Positions 19,469 through 28,805 of a DNA stretch of 64,000 nt are shown here, piece after piece. The DNA comes from Prevotella multiformis DSM 16608 (lineage in GTDB: Bacteria; Bacteroidota; Bacteroidia; Bacteroidales; Bacteroidaceae), in NCBI RefSeq assembly GCF_000191065.1, contig NZ_GL872283.1, positions 212,776 to 276,775 of the forward strand. Direction: 5' to 3'. Both the position numbers and the translations under genes were made by a program. The number at the start of each line of letters is the position of its first letter. Position 1 is the stretch's first letter. The notes under the pieces were generated by a model. That model saw only the letters and a list, made by a program, of their open reading frames with translations. It did no database searches and was not told where the DNA came from.

Positions 19469-20605
19469 TTATACCATCATTCTTCTTTGGAACCACTTGT
19501 GAAAAACAGGGTCGGTTATTTTCAGTTCTTCTCCTTCCTTTTCTATCAGGTCACGTTCCAGAAGGGCTGTCTTCAGCCGGTTCACATTGGAATAGCTGCC
19601 TAAATGGTACTTCTCCCGGACTTCCGACAGTGTAAAATTCTTCGTGACGCCGGTGCAGATCGCACGCAGGAAGTTAAGCTGATATCCTGATAGCGGCTCC
19701 ACCATCTGCATGAAAAGCACTTCATTCGTAGCAAGAAGATCCTCCGAAGCCTGTTTTATGTCCGCCTCGTCCACACGCTCCCCTTCCTCTTTCTGTGTGT
19801 AAACAAGCCAGGACAACTGCTGTACATAAGCCGAATAATTGTCCGTGAACCTGCAGATTTCCTCTGCCAGAGCTGTGCTGATGGTCCTTTTGCCGTCTGC
19901 AAAGTGGCTGACAATATATTCCACCCATTCGGCCGTCGGAATCTTGTCCAATGCTATCAGGTCGCCGAACTGATAGAAAGGCATACTGTGGTGCAGGAAG
20001 ATGCTGCCCATCAAGTGATGCTTACTACCGAAAAGACAGTAGGACACGTGCTGCTGGTGCTGCCAGACACTCCTCAGCCGTGCCTGTACCTGTTTGCTGT
20101 CGGCCATTTCGCCTATCTGCTGGAATTCATCTATGCAGACGATGATACGTTTTCCTTTCCTCACGGCAATCTTCTCGACCATTCCGAGAACCTCTTCAGG
20201 CGTATGCGTCTTCGGCGTTATCCCTAAAGAAATGGCAAAATCGCTGTTCGGTTCAGGGCTGAAGGAAATCCGCGGTGTAAGTCTGTACAGGAAGTCCCGA
20301 GCCTCTTCGAGCCACATGCTCCGCTGCGAAGCGGTCTGCTTCAACACTTCCGATGCCAGCCTATTGTAAAAGTCGTACTCACTTTTACAGCCGAAGATGT
20401 CCAGATAAACCGTAAGGATGTTGTCGTCCGGGTCGAGTCTGCCACACACGTGTTTCACCAGGGAAGTTTTTCCCAACCGTCGCGGGGACATCAGTATGAC
20501 GTTGATGCCGCCCCTGAAATCATTCAGGAGCCGTTTCGTTTCCTGCGACCTTCCAATGAAGTTGTAGTCGGAGACCGCCACACCATAAACAAATTTCCTG
20601 CACAT
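19469..20605 (-). CDS. ATP-binding protein (AAA/archaeal-type ATPase) next to the CRISPR array
   Basis: 378 aa, cytoplasmic P-loop ATPase. Walker A is PRRLGKTSLV (41-50), Walker B is RIIVCIDEFQQIGE (about 166-179), and a C-terminal winged-helix-like region (LSEVREKYHLGSYSNVNRLKTALLERDLI) ends in DPVFHKWFQRR. This is the architecture of the archaeal-type ATPases widespread in Bacteroidetes; their role is unknown, and defence or DNA-related functions have been suggested. It is not a recognised Cas protein. Its promoter (20637-20667) overlaps a perfect palindrome, so it may be regulated. Adjacency to the array leader may be accidental. Confidence 0.8.
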   Translation of the reverse strand: MCRKFVYGVAVSDYNFIGRSQETKRLLNDFRGGINVILMSPRRLGKTSLVKHVCGRLDPDDNILTVYLDIFGCKSEYDFYNRLASEVLKQTASQRSMWLEEARDFLYRLTPRISFSPEPNSDFAISLGITPKTHTPEEVLGMVEKIAVRKGKRIIVCIDEFQQIGEMADSKQVQARLRSVWQHQQHVSYCLFGSKHHLMGSIFLHHSMPFYQFGDLIALDKIPTAEWVEYIVSHFADGKRTISTALAEEICRFTDNYSAYVQQLSWLVYTQKEEGERVDEADIKQASEDLLATNEVLFMQMVEPLSGYQLNFLRAICTGVTKNFTLSEVREKYHLGSYSNVNRLKTALLERDLIEKEGEELKITDPVFHKWFQRRMMV

Positions 20606-20636
20606 GACGTTACGTTTTCAGTTTGTTTTACGAATG

Positions 20637-20667
20637 CAAATATAGTAATAAAACGGCAATCACACAA
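20637..20667 (-). promoter_or_regulatory. Promoter of the ATPase gene
   Basis: On the minus strand TTG (20665-20667), 20-nt spacer, TATATTTG (20637-20644). The -33 element lies inside the palindrome 20655-20712. Expected leader ~25 nt. Confidence 0.65.
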
Positions 20668-20712
20668 GCAGGTGTCACACAAAATTGTGTGACACCTGCT
20701 TGTGTGATTGCC
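20655..20712. repeat. Perfect 58-bp palindrome (28-bp arms, 2-nt loop)
   Basis: The left arm runs from GGCAATCACACAAGCAGG at 20655 to CACACAA at 20682, the loop is AA, and the right arm (20685-20712) is its exact complement. It lies 43 nt beyond the stop codon of the outer-membrane gene and over the -33 box of the ATPase promoter. On the minus strand the stem is followed by GTTTTATT, so it can also terminate the outer-membrane transcript. Confidence 0.95.
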
Positions 20713-20755
20713 AATATGCTTTCTACAAGATAGTTACATATATTCTTCCATGACT

Positions 20756-23236
20756 TTACATACCGCCGCCGGCACCCATTCCCATGCCGTTCATCTGCTG
20801 GTTGTTCTTCTTCTCCTGGAAGTCGTTAGAAATGTTGCTCTTGTGTGTCTGGAACTGCTTCTTGGTGTTTCCGAAGTTCCAGGTGACGGTCAATGCAACC
20901 TGCTGGGCTGGAATCCGGATGTTCATACGGTTCTCGAAGCCGGCTCCACGGCTGTACTGGCTGATCTTGATCTTGCCCGTCAGCGGTACGAAATACATCA
21001 GACTGATGTCGAGCTTGTCCTTGACAAGACTCTTCGAAAGCGACGTGTTGAACATATTGAAGCCGCCGTTATACCCCTGCAGGGAATATTTCTTCGTCAG
21101 TCCACCCACGAACATACTCCATTTCAGTTTCCACGGCAAGGTCTGCTGCAGTCCCAGGAATCCCGTGGCCTGCCATCCATGGCTGTGTTCGCCCAGCTGG
21201 TTGGAACGGATGTCACCGTAATCGACTCCTCCGTTGAACATGATACGGGTCTTCGGCGTGAGGGCATAGTTCATGAAAGTAGTGAAATTCGTCCAGCGGC
21301 TGCGTACGATATTGCCGTAGGTAGTGTTCAGAACCGTCCCGTCCATGAAGGAATACTGCTCGATCTGGTTGTTGGCAAACGATTCTCCCAACGTCATGTT
21401 GACCATGAACTTCGGTGTGAAGTAGTTGAAGACAAAACTTATATTATGGCTTTTCTCAACGGCCAGATCCGGGTTGCCATAGCTCAGCACCGTCGGGTTG
21501 GAACGGTCGACATACGGGTTGAGATAGCTGATTCCGGGGCGGGTGATGCGCATTCCGTAGTTCACACCGATGTTGAATCCTGCCGAGATATTATAAGTAA
21601 GACTGGCCGACGGCACCAGATTACCGTAGTTCTTCTTGAAGTCGCTGCCCGGACCGATGATGAACTCCACGTTCTCCCATGTATGTTCATAGCGCAGACC
21701 GGCCTTTGCTCCGAACTTGCCCAGCGTCGCACTGTATTCGGCATACTCGGCAAGAATGTTCTGGGTGTTCTTGTAATTGACGCTGTTGGCTGCATTGTAG
21801 ACCTCGTTCCCGCCCGTGATGTCATAGTACTTTGAATCGGACGAGTTACGACGGGAGATGAATTTCAGGCCGGCATTCAGCGTCTGTCCCTTGCCCAGCG
21901 GCGTGGTGAAGTCCGCCTGTACCGTATGTTCCGTACCCTGTGTCTTCGCCTCGGAGTAGAGGTCGTGCAACGGAATGGTCACATTGCCCGGTATCGGGTC
22001 GTAGACACGGCGGTTGTCGTTCTCTGCCGGAGAGGTTGTGAAAAGATAGCTCAGCATCAGGCTGCTTGTACGCTCTTTGTTGAAGAAACGCTGGTAGTCC
22101 ACGCTTCCGTTGAAGCTCATGTTGGTGTTCTCCATCGTCATCTCGTTGCCGTAGGAGAAGCCCGCAGCTCCGTATGGACCGCCTGAGAAACGTGTCAAAG
22201 GATGCCCGTCGTTCTTCATAGAGAAAGAAGTAAGCCCTACGGAGGCACCGATGTTGCTCATCGAGTCAAGTTCATATCCCAGGCTGATGCTGTTCATCGT
22301 GAACGGGATGCGTGTGTGCCCTTCCTGCCAGTAGTCCATGCGTGACCCGTCGGCCGAGGTACGGTTGATTTCCGTTACAGTCCCGTTGATCAGGGCCTTG
22401 CTGTACATGACGTTGGCACTGTAGGTAAGTTTTCCCTGCTGTCCGCTCAGGAAGCCTGAGGTGCGCCATCCCCTGCTGCTTGCTATTAGGCTTACATTGC
22501 CGTTGTAGCCGTTCATCTTCACCTTTCCCTGTCCGTCGGCATGGTTCATGACGATGTTCAGCACACCGCCGACACCTTCCGCATCGTATTTTGCTCCCGG
22601 GTTCGTAACCACTTCTATCGACTTCACGGCCGATGCCGGCATCGACTTGAATATCTGTGACGGGCTGGCCGAGAACATCACGTTGGGTTTTCCGTCCACA
22701 TAGACCTTGAAGGAACTCTGGCCGTTGACGGTGATATTGTCCTGTCCGTCGACCGTCACCATCGGGACTTTGCGAAGCATATCGAGTACCGTGTTCGTCT
22801 TGGCATCGTTGTCGGCCTGTACATCATACGACATCTTGTCGGTCTCCATCTTCACCAGCGGCTTCTGTGCCACCACCTCAACGCCTTTCAGCTGCTTGGC
22901 ATCGTCCTGTACAAGAAGCTGTCCGAGGCTGATCGTGCCTCCTGCCGCCGTCAGCTGTACCTTGCGTACGATTTCCTTGCGCCCCATCGAGCTGAAAGAG
23001 ATGAGGTAACTGCCCTGTCCGGTCACTTTCTGGGCGAACTTCCCGTCCTGTCCCGTGACCGACATGGCTACCGGCTTCTCGCTTTTTCTGCCTTTGTAGA
23101 CTCTGACTGTAGCGAACGGCTCTCCCTCATGGGTCAGAGAATCGAGCAGCTCGCCTGAAATAACAGATGTCTGACCTTGTGCGGCCATGGAAACCAACAG
23201 CAATACATAGGTGAACAACAATTTTCCAATTTTCAT
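20756..23236 (-). CDS. TonB-receptor-like outer-membrane beta-barrel protein
   Basis: 826 aa from ATG 23236, the start that gives a clean signal peptide (MKIGKLLFTYVLLLVSMAAQG). Order: carboxypeptidase-regulatory-like domain (~20-100), plug domain (KLVKMETDKMSYDV, VPMVTVDGQDNITVNGQSSFKVYVDGKPN, GAKYDAEGVGGVLNIV), then a large beta-barrel of the OMP_b-brl_3 type. It ends in an unusual Met/Gly-rich tail (MNGMGMGAGGGM) instead of the common terminal Phe. This class of Bacteroidetes proteins lacks a SusD partner here, so the ligand is unknown. A promoter lies at 23399-23430, leaving a ~155-nt leader. Confidence 0.88.
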   Translation of the reverse strand: MKIGKLLFTYVLLLVSMAAQGQTSVISGELLDSLTHEGEPFATVRVYKGRKSEKPVAMSVTGQDGKFAQKVTGQGSYLISFSSMGRKEIVRKVQLTAAGGTISLGQLLVQDDAKQLKGVEVVAQKPLVKMETDKMSYDVQADNDAKTNTVLDMLRKVPMVTVDGQDNITVNGQSSFKVYVDGKPNVMFSASPSQIFKSMPASAVKSIEVVTNPGAKYDAEGVGGVLNIVMNHADGQGKVKMNGYNGNVSLIASSRGWRTSGFLSGQQGKLTYSANVMYSKALINGTVTEINRTSADGSRMDYWQEGHTRIPFTMNSISLGYELDSMSNIGASVGLTSFSMKNDGHPLTRFSGGPYGAAGFSYGNEMTMENTNMSFNGSVDYQRFFNKERTSSLMLSYLFTTSPAENDNRRVYDPIPGNVTIPLHDLYSEAKTQGTEHTVQADFTTPLGKGQTLNAGLKFISRRNSSDSKYYDITGGNEVYNAANSVNYKNTQNILAEYAEYSATLGKFGAKAGLRYEHTWENVEFIIGPGSDFKKNYGNLVPSASLTYNISAGFNIGVNYGMRITRPGISYLNPYVDRSNPTVLSYGNPDLAVEKSHNISFVFNYFTPKFMVNMTLGESFANNQIEQYSFMDGTVLNTTYGNIVRSRWTNFTTFMNYALTPKTRIMFNGGVDYGDIRSNQLGEHSHGWQATGFLGLQQTLPWKLKWSMFVGGLTKKYSLQGYNGGFNMFNTSLSKSLVKDKLDISLMYFVPLTGKIKISQYSRGAGFENRMNIRIPAQQVALTVTWNFGNTKKQFQTHKSNISNDFQEKKNNQQMNGMGMGAGGGM

Positions 23237-23760
23237 AATAGTATGTTTTATGGATCTCAAGTTACGGTATTATAACTTTTCGCCTAAATAATAGAATCAT
23301 TTAAAATTAATATTTTAAGCATACTTTGTAAGGAGGTCGACAAGACTGCCTGTCTGCAAATTCATCCTAATCAAGTGTACCACTTATATAACACACTGCA
23401 AAAGTAGGATAAATATTCTGTCCCTGCAAATGTTTTTCCTAAAAAATAAGGTACTCATAGAAAATAATGTGCTCAACCCTTCATGCCACCTTAATTATAT
23501 AGAAGCCGGATCGGATTTCGGCACTGCACTGCATTCTTTTACTGCACTCTGCTCCCTCCCGGCAATAAACAGTAAGGTTGTGCGCCATCGAAACGACCGG
23601 TGTTGACCCTTAACACGGCTGGCGTTGACCGACGACACGATGAGTGTCGGACATCAGTGCAACGACAGGATGCGGAACCGGTTGCATTCCCGTCACAAAA
23701 TACTACGCAAACGGCCTGCCATAAGGCTATTTCCAAAAGCCTGTAAAGGGTGTGCAGACA
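23237..23760. other. Intergenic stretch upstream of the outer-membrane gene
   Basis: Contains the minus-strand promoter at 23399-23430 and a short CGACAC/GTGTCG inverted repeat near 23632-23648. No reading frame here looks like a gene. Confidence 0.5.
23399..23430 (-). promoter_or_regulatory. Promoter of the outer-membrane beta-barrel gene
   Basis: On the minus strand TTTG (23427-23430), 20-nt spacer, TACTTTTG (23399-23406). Confidence 0.75.
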
Positions 23761-23810
23761 TCAAAAAGGCTTTCTCCCGTAACACAAAAAGGATACAAGA
23801 GAAAGCCTTT
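23761..23810 (-). terminator. Terminator of the DUF3108 gene
   Basis: Perfect 12-bp stem AAAGGCTTTCTC (23765-23776) / GAGAAAGCCTTT (23799-23810); on the minus strand it ends in CCTTTTTGA. Confidence 0.8.
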
Positions 23811-23848
23811 CTTACCTAAGATAAAAGCAAGAAGAATGTATTTTCACC

Positions 23849-24658
23849 CTATCTCACCTGTGAGGTGACCGGACTGTTGATGCCTTTCATCGCTACCAGG
23901 AAGGCCTTGGCAGAACCGAACTTCAGGCGCATATCAAGGCGGACGGGGATGTGGTTCTTGTCATCAGTGACGTAAAAACTGGCAATGTCGCGCCACTTCT
24001 CGTCTTCATATTCATAATAGGTAAGACGCAGACAGCGGTACTTGTGACCATTGTCAGCCTTTATGTTCTCCTTTCCTAAATAGACGATGCGGGCGGCATG
24101 CCGGCTGTTCCCATCTACGATAGGGAACTTCACCACCTCGCCTTTCTTCCAGCTTTCAGGATTGAAGCTGCGTGCCCGAAGAAAGATGCTCATCATGTCG
24201 AAAGAACAGTCATCGTAGGTGCGCTCCATCCACTGATGCTTGCCTTCATTGTTAATTCTGTGCTGGCGCAGCCTGCTCCTGCCGTTCGGATAGGAATAAA
24301 ACACCTCATCCACCGTGTAACGCTTCCCTTCCCTGGCTCCCTTACGGAAGTAGAGCGGTTCCATCTGTTTCGAGTTATAAGTGAGGAGGGTGTCGCGCAG
24401 CACGAAATAATCGTCCAGCCGACCGTTCCCACGTGTGGTGAGCGAAGCACGGTAAGCCGGAATACCTTTGTAGGTGGACGAGACCGTGTACCATGATGCC
24501 GTACCCGCTTTGACCCAGATGAACTTCCAGTTGTAATAGAGGTTGTACGTCAGGTATTCGCCGCTGCTGAAAGCCGTGTTGCGGAATGTACACTGTGCCG
24601 ACGCACTGACAGCCGTCATTGCCAGGAGACAGACTATATAATTCTTCAGCTTTTTCAT
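23849..24658 (-). CDS. Exported DUF3108 family protein
   Basis: 269 aa with a signal peptide (MKKLKNYIVCLLAMTAVSASA). The body matches the DUF3108 pattern: GEYLTYNLYYNWKFIWVKAGTASW near the N-terminus, then YFRKGAREGKRYTVDEVFYSYPNG, CSFDMMSIFLRARSF and a C-terminal IPVRLDMRLKFGSAKAFL. It is a periplasmic beta-rich protein of unknown function. A terminator follows at 23761-23810, and the DnaA-box cluster lies upstream of its start. Confidence 0.85.
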   Translation of the reverse strand: MKKLKNYIVCLLAMTAVSASAQCTFRNTAFSSGEYLTYNLYYNWKFIWVKAGTASWYTVSSTYKGIPAYRASLTTRGNGRLDDYFVLRDTLLTYNSKQMEPLYFRKGAREGKRYTVDEVFYSYPNGRSRLRQHRINNEGKHQWMERTYDDCSFDMMSIFLRARSFNPESWKKGEVVKFPIVDGNSRHAARIVYLGKENIKADNGHKYRCLRLTYYEYEDEKWRDIASFYVTDDKNHIPVRLDMRLKFGSAKAFLVAMKGINSPVTSQVR

Positions 24659-24861
24659 ATTCTCAGTTTAATCCGTTCAACTTATATATTATTCTTTATT
24701 TCTCTCTTTTGAAAGAAAAAGAATGTTTTAGTATGATAGGCTGTGGATTTGTGCAGAACTTTTCTGCCGTTTTCTTGGCAGGATGGTTATCAACCCGTGG
24801 TAGCAGCTTGTCGACAGGTTGTGTTTATATTTTCTGTCTGGTATTCAGCTGCTATACCCGT

Positions 24862-25058
24862 TTATCCACATTTTCCACAATCGGTGCAAAGATAATAAGT
24901 TTATATCTTTTTTAGCGTGTAAGTTGTGTAAAACTTCCCTAAAACGGCGTGAATAACTCTGTGGATATCCACGATGCGCTGTCTGCTTCCGTAGCTGTGT
25001 GGATATCCACAGGGTTATGAAGGAGTTATCCACAGGTTTTTCCACAGGGTTATCCACA
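24862..25058. other. DnaA-box cluster, candidate oriC or DnaA-controlled region
   Basis: Three perfect TTATCCACA boxes (24862-24870, 25026-25034, 25050-25058) and at least four with one mismatch: TTTTCCACA at 24871-24879 and 25038-25046, and TGTGGATAT at 24960-24968 and 24998-25006. The last two lie in TGTGGATATCCAC palindromes, so the opposite strand can be read as boxes too. An AT-rich stretch (24888-24915) is within the cluster and could unwind. It fills the 458-bp gap between the DUF3108 start and the nrdB stop. Genes on both sides point leftward, which is not the usual divergent pattern at an origin. Confidence 0.6.
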
Positions 25059-25116
25059 GAATGATATGGGTTCTAGTGGTACTGGCTGCTGCCAGAGAAG
25101 CCAGCCATGTACTTCC

Positions 25117-26163
25117 CTACAGGTCATCCGCCAGTGCCGTGCTCTTGGCGTATGCCGTGCTCTTGGCTTCAAAGAAGTCTGTCTTTACCATGTTGGCATT
25201 GGAGTACTGCCCTACCCATTTCATGTTCTCCGGCTCTTTCCGGTTGTCGTCATAGAGGAAGCCGAAACCGAGGCCTGACCAGCGGAGGTTGCCGAGATAA
25301 CGGATGTAATCGGACACCATCTGTTCGTTCAGTCCCTGTACATCATTGCCGATGACGTATTGTCCCCATGCTATTTCCTGCCGTACCCCCTCACGCATCA
25401 TGTCTTCATAAACCTTTATTCTATCGGGTGTGAACATATCCGGTTCCTCTTTCTTGAGTTCGAGGATGATGCTTCGGAAAAGCCAGAGATGGGTGTTCTC
25501 ATCCCGGTTGATGTATCGGATTTCCTGTGCTGAGCCGGACATCTTTCCGTTCCGGCTGAGGTTGTAGAAGAACATGAAGCCGCTGTAGAAGTAAATGCCT
25601 TCGAGGATGAAGTTGGCAATGAGCGTTTTCATCAGGCTGAACTTGTCACGCTTTTCATGGAACTCGTTGTAGCAGTCGCCGATGAACTTGTTGCGGTTCA
25701 GCAGGTGTTCGTCCGTCTTCCACTGGTAGAGAATGTCGTTCCGTTCCTCCGGACTGCAGATGGTATCGAGCATGTAACTGTAACTCTGGCTGTGGATACA
25801 TTCCTGAAAGGCCTGGATATGCAGACAGAGGTTCACCTCGTTGGCAGTGATGTATTCGCTGACGGTCGGCAGGTTGTTGCTCTGCAGGGAATCGAGGAAG
25901 ACGAGGAAGCTCAGTATCTTATCGTAAGCCGTACGTTCTGCCTTGTCGAGCCGTGGATAGTCTTTGAAGTCCTGTGACAGGTTGATTTCCTCCGGAATCC
26001 AGAAGTTGTTCATGGCCTGTCTGTACCAGTCGCTGACCCATGAATACTTCATGTTGTTGAAGTCGTTGAGGTTGGTGGTGTTGCCACCGATCATTCTTCT
26101 CAGGCGCAGGTCGGTATCGCCTGAGGGATTGAATAATGTGTTACGTTTCAGTTTATTGTCCAT
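25117..26163 (-). CDS. nrdB: Class Ia ribonucleotide reductase, beta subunit
   Basis: 348 aa radical-generating subunit for deoxyribonucleotide synthesis. Metal ligands and radical site follow the E. coli spacing: Asp91, Glu121, His124 and Tyr128 (in ECIHSQSYSYM), then later ligands in EGIYFYSGF and RDENTHLWLF. The C-terminus (FFEAKSTAYAKSTALADDL) would bind the alpha subunit. It lies downstream of nrdA across a tandem-repeat spacer (26182-26261), so the two are probably co-transcribed. Confidence 0.95.
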   Translation of the reverse strand: MDNKLKRNTLFNPSGDTDLRLRRMIGGNTTNLNDFNNMKYSWVSDWYRQAMNNFWIPEEINLSQDFKDYPRLDKAERTAYDKILSFLVFLDSLQSNNLPTVSEYITANEVNLCLHIQAFQECIHSQSYSYMLDTICSPEERNDILYQWKTDEHLLNRNKFIGDCYNEFHEKRDKFSLMKTLIANFILEGIYFYSGFMFFYNLSRNGKMSGSAQEIRYINRDENTHLWLFRSIILELKKEEPDMFTPDRIKVYEDMMREGVRQEIAWGQYVIGNDVQGLNEQMVSDYIRYLGNLRWSGLGFGFLYDDNRKEPENMKWVGQYSNANMVKTDFFEAKSTAYAKSTALADDL

Positions 26164-26181
26164 TGTGTGAATATTTTAGTA

Positions 26182-26261
26182 GGCGATGATAAGCGGTGAT
26201 GGGCGATGATAAGCGGTGATGGGCGATGATAGGTGGTGATGGGCGATGATAAGCGATGATT
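26182..26261. repeat. 20-bp tandem repeat in the nrdA-nrdB spacer, four units
   Basis: Units of GGCGATGATAAGCGGTGATG with few changes: 26182-26201, 26202-26221, 26222-26241, 26242-26261. It occupies most of the 119-bp gap between the nrdA stop and nrdB start. Similar GGCGGTGAT units occur at 31001-31038. Confidence 0.85.
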
Positions 26262-26282
26262 TTAACTCCCTTGACTCCTTGC

Positions 26283-28805
26283 TTACGATGCACAGCTTTC
26301 GCACTCTTCCACTTCCAGTGACTTGCTGCGGACATAGTAGAGGGTCTTGACACCGCTCTTCCAGGCGAGGAGGTAGAGATCGAGTACCTGACGCATGGTG
26401 AAGTCGTTGGTAATGTATAAGTTCATACTCTGCGCCTGGTCGATGTGGCGCTGGCGTATGCCGGAGGCGCGGACGCTCCACTTCTGGTTGATGAGATAGG
26501 CACTCTTGTACATCCAGTAGGTTTCATCCGACAGTTCCGGAGCAACCCGCGGGAGCATACTACCCTTCTTTTCTTCCAAGAAGAAACGCTTCATAATGGG
26601 ATCCAGTCCGGCTGTCGTCCCTGCGATGATGCTCGTACTGCTGGTCGGAGCGACGGCAAGCAGATAGGCATTGCGCATTCCCTGCCGGGCGACCGTGCGG
26701 CGGACCTCCTGCCATTCGGCACTGCCATAGCCTCGCTTGTCGAAGTAAGCACCCGTCTGCCATTCGCTTCCTTCAAAGAACTGATAGCTTCCTTTCTCTC
26801 TGGCAAGGTCAGAACTGGCGAGGATAGCCGCCCGGTTGATGGTCTCGAAGACCTTGTCCATGAACTGCAGGTGCTCCTCACTCTCCCACTTGATGCGCCG
26901 TTTGGCCAGTGCATGGTGGTAACCGCTCACGCCCAGGCCTATGGAGCGGTACCGCTGGTTGGTGATCCGGGCGTAGGGAACAGGATAGAAATTGAGGCTG
27001 ATGACGTTGTCAAGGGCACGGACAACCGTCGCCACCTTCTCTTTCATCTGCTCCTCGTCCTCCAATGGCAGTCTGCCAAGCGACAGACTTGCCAGGTTGC
27101 AGACTACGAACTCGCCCGGACGGGTCTTCGTGACGACAACGGTATCACCGTCTTCCGTCTCTATCTCCTTGGATATTGTTTCGATGGGAGCCATGTTCTG
27201 GGCTATCTCCGTGCAGAGATTGGAGCAGTAGATCATTCCCTTATGACCATTAGGGTTGGCTCTGTTCACTGTATCCCGGTTGAATGTGAACGGTGTTCCA
27301 GTCTCTACGGCAGAGCGGAGGACAAGGCGGACGATGTCCTTGATGCTGATGACACGGCGCGAGATTCGCTGGTCGTTGACACAGTCAAGATACCTGCGTT
27401 CCCACTCCTCGCCGTAGCAGTCCTCCAGGCAATAGCCCTTGATGCGCATGATTTCGTTCGGACAGAAGAGCGTCCAGTTCTGATTCAGGTCTTCTTCGGC
27501 CATCTTCCAGAACAGGTCCGGATAGCAGATCGCCGGGAAAATGTCGTGTGCCTTCATGCGGTCGTCGCCGTTGTTGGTGCGGAGCTGCAGAAACTCGGGC
27601 AGATCCTTGTGCCATACATCCAGGTAAACTGCCACGGCACCCTGTCGCATTCCCAGCTGGTCTACCGCTACAGCGGTGTCGTTGACGAGTTTCATCCATC
27701 GGATGACACCGCCGGCTACTCCTTTGAAACCACGGATATTGCCACCCGTGGCACGTACCTTGCCGAAGTACATCCCCATGCCGCCGCCGAACTTGCTCAC
27801 CTGCGAGAAGTTGTCCAGCGAACGGTAGATGCCGTCCAGACTGTCGGGGACAGTGTCTATGAAGCAGCTTGAGAGCTGATGGTTCGGTTTTCTGGCATTC
27901 GAGAGCGTCGGTGTCGCCATGGTCACTTCCAGCCGGCTGAGCAGGTCGTAGATGCGCCGTACCCATAGAAGCCGGTCTTCCTTCTTCTCCGGCAGGGCGA
28001 GATGCAGTGCGATACCGAGGAACATCTCCTGTACACGTTCGAGCACCTTGCCTGCATAGCTCTTGATGACATAGCGTTTCAGCAGCAGGTCGAGCCCGGA
28101 GAAGTTCAGGAGTTCATTACGGTCAGGCTGCATGAAGTCGGCCGCCTCGTTGATTTCCTCTTCGCCGTAGTTCTGAAGGATGTAATCGCCGTAGAGCCCT
28201 TCTTCCGTCATGTATCTTACTTTCTGATAGAAGGTCTTGAGCCCCAGTTCCTCTTCCAGCCGACTGATTTTCTGTTCCGATCGGTACGAAAGGATGCGTG
28301 CGGAAATCATTTCCCATGCCGGAGCCTCGGGTGTCGTCAGTTCCACCGCCGCCTTGATGAGCGCGTCGATGGCGTCTCTGTGCGACATCCCCGGCTTGCT
28401 GAAGCTGGCGAACTTCTCCTGAAGTGTCACCATGCTGTAAGACCTTTCACGGTATTCGCGTGCCACACGGTGCAGGACATCAGCCAGCTGGCGGTCGTCT
28501 GCCGCCCAGGCAATGTAGTTGATGGCCTGCCGCTGTTCGTTGCGCTGATAGCGGAAGAGGATGTAATTCTTCGCTTCATCGTAATGCCCGTGCTCCATGA
28601 GACATTTCTCCACACGGTTCTGTATGTCCTCGACGGTGCGCAGCCCAGGGTTGTCTGTAATGAACTGCTCTACTTCACCGACCATTCCGGCTATCTCGTT
28701 GTCTGCAATCTCCTTTCCGGTACTGATGAAACTCTTTTTAATGGCTATTGAAATCTTATTATTATTGTAGGCTTCCTTTTCACCATTGCGCTTGATTATT
28801 TCCAT
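26283..28805 (-). CDS. nrdA: Class Ia ribonucleotide reductase, alpha subunit
   Basis: 840 aa catalytic subunit. An N-terminal ATP cone (MEIIKRNGEKEAYNNNKISIAI) is followed by the ten-stranded barrel: the redox Cys in QLSSCFIDTVPDSL, the SNLCTEI loop carrying the thiyl-radical Cys with Asn and Glu, its partner Cys in VCNLASLSLG, and GLGVSGYHHALAK. The C-terminal ECESC pair is the thioredoxin-reduced shuttle. The ATP cone implies dATP inhibition. Gene order nrdA-nrdB is conserved. A -7 element sits ~117 nt upstream at 28922-28929. Confidence 0.96.
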   Translation of the reverse strand: MEIIKRNGEKEAYNNNKISIAIKKSFISTGKEIADNEIAGMVGEVEQFITDNPGLRTVEDIQNRVEKCLMEHGHYDEAKNYILFRYQRNEQRQAINYIAWAADDRQLADVLHRVAREYRERSYSMVTLQEKFASFSKPGMSHRDAIDALIKAAVELTTPEAPAWEMISARILSYRSEQKISRLEEELGLKTFYQKVRYMTEEGLYGDYILQNYGEEEINEAADFMQPDRNELLNFSGLDLLLKRYVIKSYAGKVLERVQEMFLGIALHLALPEKKEDRLLWVRRIYDLLSRLEVTMATPTLSNARKPNHQLSSCFIDTVPDSLDGIYRSLDNFSQVSKFGGGMGMYFGKVRATGGNIRGFKGVAGGVIRWMKLVNDTAVAVDQLGMRQGAVAVYLDVWHKDLPEFLQLRTNNGDDRMKAHDIFPAICYPDLFWKMAEEDLNQNWTLFCPNEIMRIKGYCLEDCYGEEWERRYLDCVNDQRISRRVISIKDIVRLVLRSAVETGTPFTFNRDTVNRANPNGHKGMIYCSNLCTEIAQNMAPIETISKEIETEDGDTVVVTKTRPGEFVVCNLASLSLGRLPLEDEEQMKEKVATVVRALDNVISLNFYPVPYARITNQRYRSIGLGVSGYHHALAKRRIKWESEEHLQFMDKVFETINRAAILASSDLAREKGSYQFFEGSEWQTGAYFDKRGYGSAEWQEVRRTVARQGMRNAYLLAVAPTSSTSIIAGTTAGLDPIMKRFFLEEKKGSMLPRVAPELSDETYWMYKSAYLINQKWSVRASGIRQRHIDQAQSMNLYITNDFTMRQVLDLYLLAWKSGVKTLYYVRSKSLEVEECESCAS

